NCBI GenBank assembly: GCA_015680905.1
Contig: CM027380.1
Location: forward strand, 35,332,001 to 35,396,000
DNA from: Coptis chinensis
Lineage: Eukaryota > Streptophyta > Magnoliopsida > Ranunculales > Ranunculaceae
DNA: 64,000 nt
Direction: 5' to 3'
The position numbers were made by a program, and so were the translations under genes. Below are positions 22,904 to 34,699 of the stretch, piece after piece (positions within the stretch are counted from its first letter, which is position 1; each line of letters begins with the position of its first letter). Below the pieces are notes generated by a model. That model did no database searches. It saw only the letters and a list, made by a program, of their open reading frames with translations, and had not been told where the DNA came from.

Positions 22904-23460
22904 CAGACGCTAAATAATTCACAATGTCAGCATATCAGGGTGCAGAAAATATAGCATACAAATGCTCATCCAGAAGAGAGTCCGGTATGGAGTCAGAATC
23001 ACTATAATCATCGTTTGTAAGTCTATATAAGTGGTCAGCAACTACGTTCCCCTCGTTTGTCCTTTATTTCTAATGTGAATTCTTGCAGGAGAAGAATCCA
23101 TCGGATCAATCTCTGCTTAGCATCCTTCTTAGCGAGAAGGTACTTAAAGGTTGCATGGTCCGTGTAAACTAGAGTCTTAGAACCAACCAAATAAGGACTA
23201 ACCTTATCTAAAGCATAAACGACAGCTAAGAATTTTTTTTCAGTAGTTGTATAATTCCTTTGAGCATCGTTTAGAGTTTTACTAGCATAATAAATAACGA
23301 TGGATTTATTATCTAGTTTCTCATCCCAAGACAAAGACCAACTGCATAATCACTAGCATCACACATGAGTTCGAAATGTTTAGACCAATCGGGAGGCTGT
23401 ATAATGGGTTCAGAAGTTAAGGTGGCTTTCAAAGTTTCAAAAGCCTATTTACAGTTAAAA
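22904..23460 (-). pseudogene. pol: Element C RNase H
   Basis: The LTR-element RNase H domain follows RT. It shows [20 protein letters not shown], the [10 protein letters not shown] segment with the active-site Glu region, and [20 protein letters not shown]. The frame 23334-23035 is open. The part before it ([14 protein letters not shown]) and the link to integrase are in other frames, so at least two shifts are present. Confidence 0.85.
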
Positions 23461-24840
23461 TTAAAATCAAAGATAACCTCCTTTAAAAGTAGATTAGTTA
23501 ATGGTCTAGCTATTTTCGAAAAATCTTTGATAAAACGCCTATAAAAACCTGCATGGCCTAGAAAAGCTCTAATATCACGGACAGTCCGTGGTATAGGTAA
23601 AGTTGCTATCTTATCTAGTTTGGCCTTATCTACTTCGATGCCATCACTAGATACGATGTGACCTAGTACTATACCTTTTTTCACCATGAAGTGACATTTT
23701 TCCCAATTTAAAACAAGACTCTTCTCTTCACATCGTGTTAAAACTTTAGATAAGTTAGATAGGCATTCAGTGAAAGAGTCTCCATAAATAGAAAAATCAT
23801 CCATGAACACTTCCATGAAACGCTCTACCATGTCACTAAATATATGAAGCATACACACTGAAGGTACCAGGAGCATTACAATGGCCAAAAGGCATTCGTT
23901 TATAGGCGTATGTTCCAAAAGGACATGTGAAGGTAGTCTTTTCTTGGTCATCAATATCAATAATAATTTGGAAATAACCAGAGTAGCCATCCAAAAAACA
24001 ATAAAAAACATGACTAGCTAGACGTTCAAGCATCTGATCTATGAAGGGTAAAGGAAAATGATCCTTTCGTGCCATGGCATTTAACCATCTGTAATCAATA
24101 TAGATCCTCCATTTCATAGGGCCATGCGTGGCAACATATTCACCCTTGGCATTGCGTACCATGGTAATCCCTGATTTCTTTGGAACTACATGAATGGGAC
24201 TTACCCATTCGCTATCAAAGATTGGGTATATGATACCCGTATCGAGTAACCGTAAGACTTCTTCCCTGATCACTTCTTTCATGGCAGGGTTTAAACGACG
24301 TTGAGGTTCACGAGAAGTCTTTGTGTTATCCTCTAAATGGATATGATGAGTGCACACATTATGGTCAATTCCCTTAATGTCGGCTAGGGACCAACCAATC
24401 GCAGAACGATGTTCCCTAATCACCCTGATCAACCGTGTCTCTTCCTCCTTTGATAATAGAGAAGATATAATTACCGGATGACTACCATCCGGATCAAGTT
24501 GAATATACTTTAACTCAGGAGGAAGAGGTTTAAGCACTGGGGTGGGAGGAATATCGATAAATGCTTCTGGAAGGTCCTCATCTTGAGTAATGAATACTTT
24601 CTTAGGCAGCAGGTCTTCAAACTCTGTATAAGGAGCAACCGAAGGGTCTATGATTTGTGTATACTCGAAGATGGTGTCGACTTCCTCTATGTAGGAGTCA
24701 TCGACAAAATCTGAACTTCCAAAAGAAAGGAATTTATGCATATGGTTTTCTAGAAACGTGTTATTAAAGTAATCTTGAGCTAAGCTCTCGATCATGATAA
24801 CCTCTCCATCTATAGACGAATCTGGTAACTGTTTCATCAT
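23445..24840 (-). pseudogene. pol: Element C reverse transcriptase
   Basis: This is a gypsy-type RT. From 24840 downward the frame holds a variable protease-RT linker, then NPAMKEVIREEVLRLLDTGI, SEWVSPIHVVPKKSG, RIYIDYRWLNAMARKDHFPL (an Arg-to-Trp change in the DYR(R/K)LN block) and FTCPFGTYAYKRMPFG. A frameshift follows at about 23860. The second frame contains MEVFMDDFSIYG with the catalytic Asp pair, CHFMVKKGIVLGHIVS and FLGHAGFYRRFIKDFSKIA. Only one or two lesions separate it from an intact domain. Confidence 0.92.
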
Positions 24841-25872
24841 TTTAAAAACATTTACCTAAACCAAAAGATGGCCAAAAGACAAGGACATCGACCCATCGCA
24901 GCAGTTTATAAGCGCGTTGGCAGTCGCCAAGAAAGGACGCCCTAAAATGATCGAAACAGACTCGTTAGCGACTTATGTATCGAGGATAACAAAATCAGCA
25001 GGATAGTAGAAATCCTGGACCTTAACAAGCAAATTTTCAACCACACCCTTAGGGTACTTAATTGATCGATCCGCTAATTGCAACGTCATTTTAGTGGGTT
25101 GCATCTCTTGTAGACCTATTTGTTTGTATAGATAATATGGGAGTAAGTTAACACTCGCCCCCAGGTCTAGTAAAGCGGTCGTCATGTGGGAATCTCTTAA
25201 GGTGCATTGTACAGTAGGACGACCAGGGTCCTTGTACTTAACGATTCCATTGTGTTCCATTAAAGTTGGAAATTGTTTAGTTAAAAAGGCATCTTTAGGA
25301 ATATTTGTATTATGCCTAGTAGTGCACAACTCTTTAAGAAACTTAGCATGGTGAGGTAACTTTTTTATCGCTTCAAGAAAAGGAAGGTTTATCGTTAGAT
25401 TTTTGAAAACTTCCCTAATCTCATCGAAATTCGTATCCATAGTTAACATTGCTAATCTCTGGGGAAACGGTGGTTTCTCTCTATATTTAGCGTAATGATC
25501 AAAATGATGTTTACCCTTAGATTTTTGTTTCTTAGGTTGTGGTTTAACTGGTACCTCTACAGGGGTAGGCTCTTTATTTTCTATTACGGTATCTAGTACA
25601 ATCTGCGGTGTAGGGACAACTGGTGGGGTAACTATAGGCATAGTTACTTTGTTATCAACCACTCTTCCAGAACGGAGAGTGGAGATGGCATTTAGCTCAC
25701 CTACTTTTTTATTTTCGGTACTAGTATTACCATTTACCTCAAAGGCTGTGTTTGGTGTTTTCGGATTAGGTATCGCTTGTCCTGGAAACACATCTTTGGG
25801 TTGCACTTTCTCTTGGGCTAACTGCTGTAAGGAAAGTTGGATAGCTTGTAAAATCTGTTGTTGAGATTGCAT
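24841..25872 (-). pseudogene. pol: Element C gag C-terminus and aspartic protease
   Basis: The frame 25872-24973 begins with QSQQQILQAIQLSLQQLAQ, continues through a low-complexity Pro/Val/Lys linker, then NFDEIREVFKNLTINLPFLEA, and reaches the protease active site DLGASVNLLPYYLYKQIGL near 25170 (DLGAS in place of DTGAS, as in other Athila-like elements). It ends prematurely after VILDT, where the A copy has Glu. Protease would cut the Gag-Pol precursor. Confidence 0.9.
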
Positions 25873-27276
25873 AAAGGTATCGAAACGATCCGGTTATGGA
25901 AGAGTGTTAGCTTTAGGTTGTGTGACAAGAACTATGTCACGTTGATTATTAATAGGTGGATTTTGGTAGTTATTATTAACCGAAATGATACCTCTATTAG
26001 CATTATAATTATTATTGTTATAATTATTATAATTACCCTGACCTTGTGCTTGACCTTATCGTGGTTGCACTTGGTTGTTATAATTATAATTACCCTGACC
26101 TTATGCTTGTCGTGGTTGAGCTTGGTTATAATTGTTTGTTTGCCTAACATTTTGATTATTAAACCCTAGAGGTGTTACTTGTTGATTATTTCTCCAACTG
26201 AAGTTGGGATGTTGTCTCCAAGGGGCGTTAGGAATAGGAAAACTATTTATCGAGCAAAATTAACTTGTTGTGATTGTTGTTGTTCATAGGCGAAAGGACA
26301 ATAGGACTCTGGATGCTCTAGACTCAAACATAAATTACATGGATTGGAGTTGACATTCATGACGGGGATAGGCGTTTGTTGAACAAAAATAGCCTCTACC
26401 TTTTTAGTTAGAGATTCGATTAAATTTTTAAGTTCCGGATCGGGTTTCATCTCAAACATACCGGCGGCCTTTACTGTTGTAGAAGAACTAGCGTTGCGGG
26501 AGATATAGTCACTATCCCCCAGTTATTATTACGCTTAGTCTGATCTTCTAAAAATTTATAAGCCTCTGAGGCTCCTTTATTTAAGAAACTACCCCCATTC
26601 ATTATGTCAAGGACTCTTTATGGTGGTGTAGAACTCCCTTGAAAAAGGCACGAACTAATGTGTCTTTCACGAGGTTATGATGTAGACACTCTATAAGTAG
26701 ATCGGTGAAATGATTCCAAGCCTCTGAAAATGATTCATGAGGATTCTGTCGAAAGAAATGAATCTTGGAAAGCATTTCATCTATCTTCAGTGGTGGGTAA
26801 AAATGTTCCATGAATAGTTGAACAAGTTTAGACCACGAGTCCACAGAATTTGGCGCTTGGGAAGTTAACCAAGACGCCGCCTTATCGGCTAAAGTGAAAA
26901 GAAATACCCTTAGTTTAATTTTTTCAGCACCAACCGTAGGATGGTGAAATATAGTAAGGACTTGGTCAATTCTACGCATGTGCTGATAAGGCTTTTCATG
27001 GTCTAACCCATGAAAAACGGGTAACAAATTAAATATTTTTGGGGGAATTCGGAAATCCCCAACTGGGTCTGATAGAACGATGCAAGATTTAGGGCTATCG
27101 TTCAAGGCTTTGTAAAAGTCCGAGAGAGGAGACTCTCTTCCTTCAGCCATAATTTCAGGTGTGGTGTGTGGTATGCTAGCTAGAGGTGTAGTGAGTGGTA
27201 TACTAGAAAGACGTGTTTGTTGCCGTTGTCGGTTAATTACGTTAGGTGTTTTTCTTCGGCCTGACCTTAATCTCAT
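25873..27276 (-). pseudogene. gag: Element C Gag, capsid and nucleocapsid
   Basis: The start is at 27276 with MRLRSGRRKTP, the same start as in A and D. The capsid-like retrotransposon gag domain covers about residues 55-220 (GDFRIPPKIFNLLPVFHG, FTLADKAASWLT, FYPPLKIDEMLSKIHFF). A frameshift at about 26602 ends this frame. Further on (26459-26247) a CCHC knuckle is intact (C-X2-C-X4-H-X4-C: CNLCLSLEHPESYC). An Asn/Tyr/Gln-rich segment with repeated NYNN follows at about 25980-26150. Gag forms the particle that packages the RNA. Confidence 0.88.
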
Positions 27277-27540
27277 GCAAGGCTAAGACCAATCTTAATG
27301 AAACACAACAACACTCTAAACAATCCTGATATGCTAGTATGAACCTCAAACAGAAGATGCGAGGTGTTGAAGAAAAGAGTACCTGAAAGCCTCCTTGCTT
27401 CGCTTATGAATAACATCTTATTTACGCGTGCTCAGTGTATATAACAAGTTAGAACACTGAAAATCTTGAAGAAATGGAAGTTTGAATCAAACCTGTTGAA
27501 ATCGGGCGATCCACGCCATAATAGGCCTAGGGTCAAGGCA

Positions 27541-27696
27541 GTCGCTTCGAGTCAAGGGAGTTCCAGGCGTGTGGGCGCAGGTCGCGCTCCAAGTTAGCCT
27601 TGGGAGGGCACAGGTCGCGCTCAGGCTTGAAGTGGAATTCCAGGCATGTGGGCGCAGGGTGCGCTCTAATTTGGCATGCCTGTATGCAGTCGCTCT
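27541..27696 (-). repeat. GC-rich tandem array in the C gag leader
   Basis: GCGCTC-like units lie at about 27541, 27584, 27617, 27661 and 27690, spaced about 43, 33, 44 and 29 bp, the same dimeric pattern as in the C ORF3b leader. The array is upstream of a candidate donor (CAACAG|GTTTGA, intron side from 27492) and of gag. Confidence 0.82.
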
Positions 27697-27829
27697 CGAA
27701 AGTAATTTTCCGAGAGGAAAATTTCGTCTTTGAAACGGACAACCACAATGAGAATCAAACAAGGGTGGGTGGGTTATGGGACTTTGAAAAACTATCAATT
27801 CTAAAGAAAAAAATAATAAAGAGTACTAA

Positions 27830-27846
27830 GATGGCAGCGGCACCAT
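27830..27846 (-). promoter_or_regulatory. Element C primer-binding site
   Basis: Two bases inside the 5' LTR the minus strand reads TGGTGCCGCTGCCATC. The A copy reads TGGCGCCGCTGCC, which is one mismatch from the complement of plant tRNA-Asp 3' end (known Athila primer). C has one further change. Confidence 0.75.
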
Positions 27847-27847
27847 T

Positions 27848-29351
27848 TGATAACCCCGTAAAAATGAATAGTCTTGCTCACAAATAGAGTGATGAACTCT
27901 AAACGAAAGTAAAACTATAAACTGTTTCGCTTATACTAGACTTATCAAAGATATTTGTTTTCTACTCTCGAATCTATTAACGTAGAGTTGGAATAGAAGA
28001 TTCGTTCCACTCCTAGTCCTTTAACATTCAAGTTTTCTACAATTGACGAGTCTATCCAAAGTCTAATGAGAGTAATGGTGGAATTTATACTACGATGTGA
28101 ATTTAAATAACAAGCTACGAATAACGAAATAACAAAATGCTAAGAGTTGAATCTAGATAAAGAATTAGGGGAATTTGATTCCACCTTGAATCCAACTTAA
28201 TAAACTAGCATAGAATTGTTATAAACCAATTTTTACGTTCTTACGGTAAGAATTGGTCGTTCTAATCCCTAATTATATATGGCATTTCTACCAATTCATA
28301 ACTAGCATGTGAGGTCGTCCACCCATTCTCATGGCGAATCAACGACCTTCTAGAGTGGAATAGATTCTTACAACGATTCTATACTACACAATCAAGTTTT
28401 CATCAAGGCTTTATCAAACCCCTCTAATGGAGGTTTAGCCTTGATTCATCAAACTATCATTTCCCATTGAATTAAAACTAGACATAATATAAAAATTTGA
28501 ACTTTACTAATTTGAACTAACAATACTTCAAATCTAATTAATAACTAAAAATTGAATAACAACAAGAATTGAAATTAGATCTACAAATTTAAATGACAAA
28601 AATCGAAATGATCAAGAACTACTATTTTATTTATCTAATCAATGAAGAACAATCATTCCAATAACTAATCTAAAACAATGTATGAAACTAATTAATTAAC
28701 TAATTAAAATTCCAAAAACTAGATCTACAAGCTATTTTAATGGCTACTTTCTATTCTAAGCTATCTAACTATAACTTTCTTAAGAGCTAAGTCTTGTTTT
28801 ATGTAAAGCAGGAGACCAGATCCACAATTTCATGCATGGGCTGAGGAGCCATATTTTGGGCCGGAAAATCGAGCCCAAAGCCCACTTTCTTCAGTTCATA
28901 GAGCCTGTTTCAACTGGCTTTAACTTCAGCAAAGTTTTCATCCACTTCTGGTCCTCTAATTGGGTTAAGGCTTAACCATTGAAAAGATCTTTCTGAGCCG
29001 GTCGTTTTGACGTAAAGTAGGCCCAAATCCGAGGCCTGAGTCCAAAGATATGGTCTTCGGAAGTTCTGCTGACTTGTGTACTGTTTCTGCCCATGTTGAC
29101 TTTTCAGGTTTTGACCGGGCTTATATAAAGGCTTTGTCTCCTTGAATCTTGGCCTTTATCATAGAACTTCTTAGCAACCAACCCTTTGCTCCTTTATATC
29201 GCCAAAGTGGCACATTTCTGCACATAATTGAGTTTCATGCCTGAAATACATAAAAACACGAAATTAGCATTAACTCTTATTTATTACTCGCATAATTGGT
29301 CTAAAAGTAGTATTATTAAGGGGTTAAAACTACAGTTTTGGGCTCTTATGA
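27848..29351 (-). repeat. Element C 5' LTR
   Basis: The LTR is 1504 bp, with TGATAA at 27848 and a slightly altered other end (TTATGA instead of TTATCA) at 29351. It is immediately followed by the target duplication GCGAC. It contains the 195-199 bp lost from the left LTR. A weak TATA-like TACATAAAAC lies at about 28795-28805 on the minus strand. Confidence 0.92.
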
Positions 29352-29356
29352 GCGAC

Positions 29357-29879
29357 TAGTGGTAAAATTTTTTACAGGTGTGAATTTTTGGCTATATTGA
29401 TCCAAAGAAAGCCTAAATTCTCGCCTAGGCTTCGGGTAGTGATCAAGTAAGTAGATGTGTGAACTTCTCTATTCAGAAAAACTACTCCTTTGTGTCATTA
29501 CTCACATATCGCACATTTTGAAGCTTTTTGGTTAGATTCTTACAGGATATGAAAATTAAGTTGTCTAACCGTAGGTCCCAGAAACTTACTGCTATGTACA
29601 TTTAATGATAGTGCATGAATGCTCATGAAAAGATGTAAAAACTATTACATACTTATTAACTTAAGTTTCTAAGAACAAGTCCTAATTCAAATGCTAGGGT
29701 GAGATTTCTAAATATTTTTCATCACAGAAAAGGAAATGAGAATTTGTCACTAAATACACTTATTTAGACATAAATAAACTATATACAACTATGAATGCTT
29801 AATTTTTGCGAAAGATTCTCACCACCCCCAAATAGTCGGACGCTATGTCCTCAAAGTGTCAAGAGGAAAAAAAATATAC
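29357..29879 (-). other. Element B proximal 3' UTR with PPT-like motif
   Basis: This continues the B 3' UTR beyond element C. A PPT-like motif (minus strand TTTGGGGGTGGT, with a TTTGAGGACAT context) lies at 29821-29856, downstream of ORF3c, matching the positions 45041 in A and 17380 in C. The rest is AT-rich and non-coding. Confidence 0.6.
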
Positions 29880-30031
29880 CTGAGAGGCTTGAGCAAAAAT
29901 AAAGTTGATATCTTCAACAGAAAATTATGTTAACAACACAAATAGTATACAACACAAAAGTGAAAGCACACTGTTAGGTTATTTATTTTTCACATCAAAA
30001 AGTAAAACAACAAATATGTACATCAACTTAC
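29880..30031 (-). other. Candidate 3' UTR intron of element B
   Basis: A donor GTAAGT begins at 30031, six bases past the ORF3c stop, and a CCTCTCAG acceptor ends at 29880, giving 152 bp. Position relative to the ORF end and to the following PPT-like motif is as in A and C. The sequence itself is diverged. Confidence 0.42.
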
Positions 30032-30037
30032 ACTGCC

Positions 30038-31001
30038 CTAATTACGAATTAGGGGTATGTCCATTCTAGCTTTATCTTTATCGAAATGCCATTCTTTAGC
30101 ATCACGCCAGTTTATCATGGTCTGCCAAACTTTGCTCCACTTTCTCTTTTTAGAAGTGTCCAAATGAGCTATCATGTCTTTGCCTTTAGGGAAGCAACGA
30201 CTGTACCTCAGGTACCTTGAAGAGCACTGACGCTAGACCCTAAATCTCAAAGAATGAATGATCCTATTCGTCGGACACATAGAATCTACTCGTACCCAGT
30301 CATGAAAAGTGGCCAAAAACTGTAGGAAGAAGGTCCTCATTATCCGGCATGCGGTAACCAGCAAAGTGATATAATGTTGTCGAAAAAGATGAGCCCTTTT
30401 TAAGTTCTCAATTACGAGGTTCGTGATGTCGAAGGAGGTATGTTGCTGAGCCAGAGCATGGAAAGTTTTGCAAGCTTATTCGGAGGTAGTGGAAAAATGC
30501 CAATCCCCCATGATGTTTAGAAAGATAAACAACATGGCAGTCCCGACATTCATTGCCATACTGGCTAAGGGAATTGTGTTGTCTGGCCATCGGCCAGGTT
30601 CCTCATGTTCAATGACTTGGGCGAGGCCATCGCCATAGAGGCCGGCAAAATCTTCCCAAAAATAGTGATTAAAGGTGCTTTGTATGATGTATTGAATGGG
30701 GGGGGGGGTTTGGCTGATTATAAGGAAGGTCCAAAGCCATAACAACTGTTGGCTCGTAAAAGAGATGTCTGGTGTTACCAATACAGATTGCAAATCCGTT
30801 CAAAAAGAAACCACGTGCAGGTGTATCCTCCATATGATTATAAAAATAAGTCGCTAAACCTGGAGAGTATGTCTGCTCAAGGTGCAGAATGAAGGAGCTC
30901 TAACCGACTTGAGTGATGAAGTCTTTGAAAAGATGTCCATATGCAGGAGAATTCAACAAAGTATGGAAAGATTATTCAGAAATAATCTTTGGAGGTGCCA
31001 T
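30038..31001 (-). pseudogene. Element B ORF3c (equivalent of ORF3b in A and C)
   Basis: The start at 31001 gives MAPPKIISE followed by a stop at codon 10 and then SFHTLL, aligned with the ORF3b starts of A, C and E. Later blocks include FNHYFWEDFAGLYGDGLAQV and a hydrophobic NVGTAMLFIFLNIMGDWHF. The C-terminus ends with WHFDKDKARMDIP at the stop 30038, in line with the WHDAKEPHF ending in A. A run of 11 G at 30698-30708 and further stops break the frame. Function unknown. Confidence 0.7.
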
Positions 31002-31220
31002 TGCAGAAGACATGTGATGAAAGATACCACCTATAGACAAAGATAAACCAAAAATTAGAATACGATGGAAATGACTAAGTAAAAACAAATGACATTTATT
31101 ACCATAGGGAAATTGCACTATACTAAAAACTAAAAAGAAAATGACAAAGAACATAAATTTGCAAAATTTATTTTGTGTCATTTATAAGACTTGGTTCACA
31201 GCGAGGATCCAATGGATAGC

Positions 31221-32301
31221 TCATAATGTGTCACGGCGAGGATCCTTAGGTGAGAGAAATCCATTTATAAGACTCTCGATGAAGTCAATCCGTGCAATAG
31301 CCCGTTGCAACAGGGCGCTCTGTGTCTGGTAAATCTTAGCTTGGTTCTCCACTATGAGAGTGTGATTTGCCAAGAACTGGTTGGCTGTGCAAGAATTGTG
31401 CTTGTTCCTCATCTTGTATTGTTCGCAGGTCGTGAAATTCAAGAAGACTAGTGGTGATGATGTTCTGACGTGTGTATAATGTCATTAGTCCTTGGTGAAT
31501 TAAACAAAGGCCTTCCATAGGATTAAATACGTTGTGTATTGCATTTTCAGTGAAGATGTTGACAGCGGAACAAGTTTCGCCGGTTTCTGCACCGGCATGG
31601 TTCTTTGCAACGTCGGGAGTCCAAAAATGTTCATGCAGATAGAGTGAATGGTGAGAATATTAGCGGTTCTAAGGTACGTAGTAAGAGAAGTAATAGGAAA
31701 ACCCCAACGCACCATGATAAGTGTCACAATGGTTGGCAAAGGAGCTGACTTTTTCCTGGCACGTGCGATCGCGTTCCAGAGAAATTGAATTATGCAAAAA
31801 TCATTGCATTTAGTCTGAAGTAACCAGAGTAGATGGAGGAGGGGTTTTGGAAGTCTTAGATGTTCCTAACACATTATGAGCTAGCCATTGGATCATAGAT
31901 AATTGGTTTCTTTGTAAGGATCGCTGATAAACAATGCGGTTTTTCCGGTTGTAATCGCCGTAAAGGATACTTGCAAACATCAGATGCCTTATATTGTCGA
32001 ATGGTGAATCCTGAAGGTGTACCCCTAGGTTTGTTATGGGAATTTGAAGGAGCTCAGAGATGATTTCCAGAGTCAATTCGCGCTAGCATCCGTTTGCATG
32101 GACAAAGAATTGCCCGTTTTGGAAATAACCGTGTGTATAGAATAGCAGGACCAATTCTCTGGAATAAAGTGCCTTCTTATGATGTAATAGAGGGAAACAT
32201 CCTTGACATAAAATTTCAGTATCAAAATATGGGCGAAATAGACCGCTCTGAAAATTTTCCAAAAACTTTTGCTCGGGCACGAAAATTCGAGTGAGGGCCA
32301 T
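31221..32301 (-). pseudogene. Element B ORF3b (second ORF3a-like copy)
   Basis: The start at 32301 gives MALTRIFVPEQKFLENF. Blocks follow the ORF3a pattern: GLFRPYFDTEI, LYSRELVLLFYTHGYF, NQLSMIQWLAHNVLG. The C-terminal part (31442-31221) is a Gln-rich, probably helical tail. Stops at about 32083 and 31810 and frameshifts break it. It is clearly paralogous to the ORF3a-like copy split by element A, so B carries two of these. Function unknown. Confidence 0.68.
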
Positions 32302-33133
32302 TAAAGATGGAAGGAATGGAGTGGTGAATATAATTTAGTGAAAAAGGGAAGACTAGATTTGAGAGGTGTCTAGCCTAGCTATAAATAGGCACCAATCCGC
32401 AAGTTAAGAAAATACGGATCGAGGTGTCACAAGATAGTTAGACCACGTGTATCTTCTAAAATAATTATATCGAGGTGCTTGCCCGAAAGATCGTTTAAAA
32501 TCAAATCCCTGAGATTGTGAATCAAACGTGGGAAGAGATAGAATATAAGAGAGAAGGTTTCACAGGGTAGTTTGACCAACTTGTATATTCCTAAAATAAG
32601 GCGCAAAAGTGGATGTAGTGTGAATGGGAAATAATAGGGCATGTGACTACAAGGAGTGGGACACTCTTTTTTTTTTTTTTTTTTTTTTTTCTAGCGTAAG
32701 TAGAAGAACAGAGAATACGTAAATGTAATCTGACAATAAGTTGTAATAACGTACAGGGATGTGAAAACACACCATAATGACAACGGGAAAACAAAATACA
32801 AATCTATATATTAGATAAGACTATATGCCACATTAACAACATTACGATAATAAAACTAACGAGCATGAAGATTTGAGTAGCATATTCAATTTGTTGCGGC
32901 TCGAACTTTTCTGGTGCACCCATGAAGCTTGAAATTTGGTAAGAACTTAAAAAAACGTAATTAGAATTAAAGAAAAATGTAGAGGGAAGAAGATGAAAGG
33001 AGTGAATGTGAAGGATGCGGTGAACTTTCTATTTATATAAAGGAAATGGAGTCATTTTCTGACTGTTTTGGTGACTGTTTTAAGACCGTTTTCTAACCGT
33101 TTTACAAACTATTTTAAGACTGTTTTGCCATGG
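32302..33133 (-). promoter_or_regulatory. Element B spacer with TATA box, short repeats and A tract
   Basis: On the minus strand this spacer between the two ORF3a-like copies holds six RACYGTTTT-like repeats (33058-33127 on +), then 15 bp downstream a strong plant TATA, TATATAAATAG (33032-33042). About 340 bases further is an A tract of 24 (T on + at 32667-32690). A second TATA-like palindrome (CTATAAATAG on +) lies at 32379-32390. The arrangement reads like a promoter for ORF3b. No coding sequence is seen. Confidence 0.5.
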
Positions 33134-33573
33134 TCATGGAGCCATGTTATCGTGTTCAGCTGCCATGCGTGTTGTGGGTTCCCATGGGGACTGTATGCAT
33201 TTCTTGAAAATATGCATGTTCTCATATGGCAACATAGGAACTAATGGGGTGGTAGATGGGAAACCCAAATTAATCATAACTTGCGTGACAAGAACGGCAA
33301 GAGGGGCAGACCTGAATGTGGCATGCGTAATGATGTCGAATAGAAAGGTCACTATGCAGAAGTTACCCTTTCGCTCCTGGAGGACCCATAGTAGGTGCAA
33401 AAATGTCTTGTTAATGTCAGATGGCTTAGAGGTGCCAATGACATTCTGACCTAGCCATTGAGTCACGGCCAGCTAGTTCCGTCGCACAGAACGTTCATAC
33501 GTGCATTTCCCATCCAGATTAAATGCGCCCTCGATTAACGTGTCGAGTATGAGGTCGTAAGTCCATGGATACA
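33134..33573 (-). pseudogene. Element B ORF3a, 3' part
   Basis: This is the downstream half of an ORF3a-like gene cut by element A. It contains LAVTQWLGQNVIGTSKPSD, LLWVLQERKGNFCIVTFLFD and the LAVLVTQVMINLGFPS block, and ends at a stop at 33134. An in-frame stop lies upstream of the QWLG motif (about 33473). When A and one copy of its ATACA duplication are ignored, the frame follows on from 47856-48153. No function is known. Confidence 0.72.
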
Positions 33574-34679
33574 TGATAAAAGCCCAAAACTGTAGTTTTA
33601 ACCCCTCAATAATCATACTTTTAGACCAATTATGCGATTATTAAATAAGAGTTAATACTGATTACGTGTTTTTATGTATTTCAGGCAGTAAAGTCAATTA
33701 TGTGCAGAAATGTGCCACTTTGGTGAGATAAAGGAGCAAGGGTTGGTTGCTAAGAAGTTCTGTGATAAAGGCCAAGATTCAAGGAGACAAAGCCTTTGTG
33801 AATCCCGGTCAAAAGATGAAAAGTCAACACGGGCAGAAACAATGCACAAGTCGGCAGAACTTCTGAAGACCACATATTTGGACTCAGACCTCGGAATTGG
33901 GCCTACCTAACATCAAAACGACCGGCTCGGAAAGAGCTTTCCAATGGTTTAAGCCTTGACCAAATAAGAGGAGCAGAAGTGGATGAAACGGGTTTTGTGG
34001 ACTGAAGAAATTGCTTTGGGCTCGATTTTCCGGCCCAAAACATGGCTCCTCAGCTCATGCATGAAATTGTGGATCTGGTCTCCTCATTTGTATAAAATAA
34101 GACTTAGCTCTTAAGTTAGAGATAGTTAGATAGGTTAGAGTAAAACGTAGCCATTAAAATAGCTTCTAGATCTAGTTTTATTTGAATTCAATTAGTAAAA
34201 TAATTAGTTTCAATTCATTGTTTTAGATTAATCATTTGAATCATTGTTCTTCATTTAGTTAGGTAAATAAAATAGTTATTCTTGTCAATTCGATTTTTGT
34301 CATTTCAATTTATTAGATCTAATTTCAATTGTTGTTATTCAATTCTTAGTCATTAATTAGATTTGAAGTATTGGCTAATTAAAAGTAGTAAAGTTCACAT
34401 CTTTATATATGTCATTTCGTTATTCGTATCTCGTCGTTCGAATTCACGTCGTAGTATAAAACCTCCACCATTGCTCTTATTAAACTTTGGATTACTAGTC
34501 AATTGTAGAAAACTTCAATACTAAGGAACTGAGAGTGGAACGAACTTTTTACTCCACTCTATTTCGATAGAATTAAGAGTATAGAAATCTTTGATAGCTT
34601 TTTGTAATTTAGTTTAGTTTTATTGCGTTTTGAGTTTAACGTTCATTTCGTAGGTAAATTTCTCATTTTACGTTTATCA
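33574..34679 (+). repeat. Element A 5' LTR
   Basis: It begins TGATAAA and ends TTTATCA, a perfect 7 bp terminal inverted repeat. A TATA box (TATAAAATA) is at 34091-34099. The short open frame at 33710-33910 is inside the LTR and is not considered a gene. Compared with the 3' LTR it has a roughly 30 bp deletion near 33990. Confidence 0.95.
34091..34099 (+). promoter_or_regulatory. TATA box of the A 5' LTR
   Basis: TATAAAATA lies 518 bp into the LTR, downstream of a CT-rich stretch. It is conserved in the 3' LTR at 47261. It should drive the genomic RNA. Confidence 0.65.
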
Positions 34680-34681
34680 AA

Positions 34682-34699
34682 TGGCGCCGCTGCCATCTT
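34682..34699 (+). promoter_or_regulatory. Element A primer-binding site (tRNA-Asp type)
   Basis: TGGCGCCGCTGCCATCTT starts two bases after the LTR. Its first 13 bases match the complement of the plant tRNA-Asp 3' end with one mismatch, the primer known for Athila. Confidence 0.82.

Larger units (their letters stand above)
9567..29356 (-). mobile_element. Element C: Athila-like Ty3/gypsy retrotransposon with both LTRs, inserted in B
   Basis: C runs 9572-29351 and is flanked by the perfect 5 bp duplication GCGAC (9567-9571 and 29352-29356). The LTRs at 9572-15797 (interrupted by LINE-2) and 27848-29351 are nearly identical over the aligned parts, so C is fairly young. The order on the minus strand is 5' LTR, primer site, leader array, gag, protease, RT, RNase H, integrase, ORF3a, ORF3b, 3' UTR, PPT and 3' LTR. 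Without LINE-2 it is about 14.9 kb. Every coding part has at least one stop or frameshift, so it is non-autonomous now. Confidence 0.93.

Noticed and set aside
27487..27798. Open frames over the GC arrays (also 34782-34982 and 18603-18929) as repeat proteins
   Set aside because: The 77 bp period is not a multiple of three, so no peptide repeat is kept. These are shadows of a non-coding array.
32379..32390. CTATAAATAG on + as a promoter for a plus-strand gene
   Set aside because: No plus-strand gene follows before element A. The site is nearly palindromic and may belong to the minus-strand B unit, but its distance to ORF3b (about 80 bp) leaves this uncertain.
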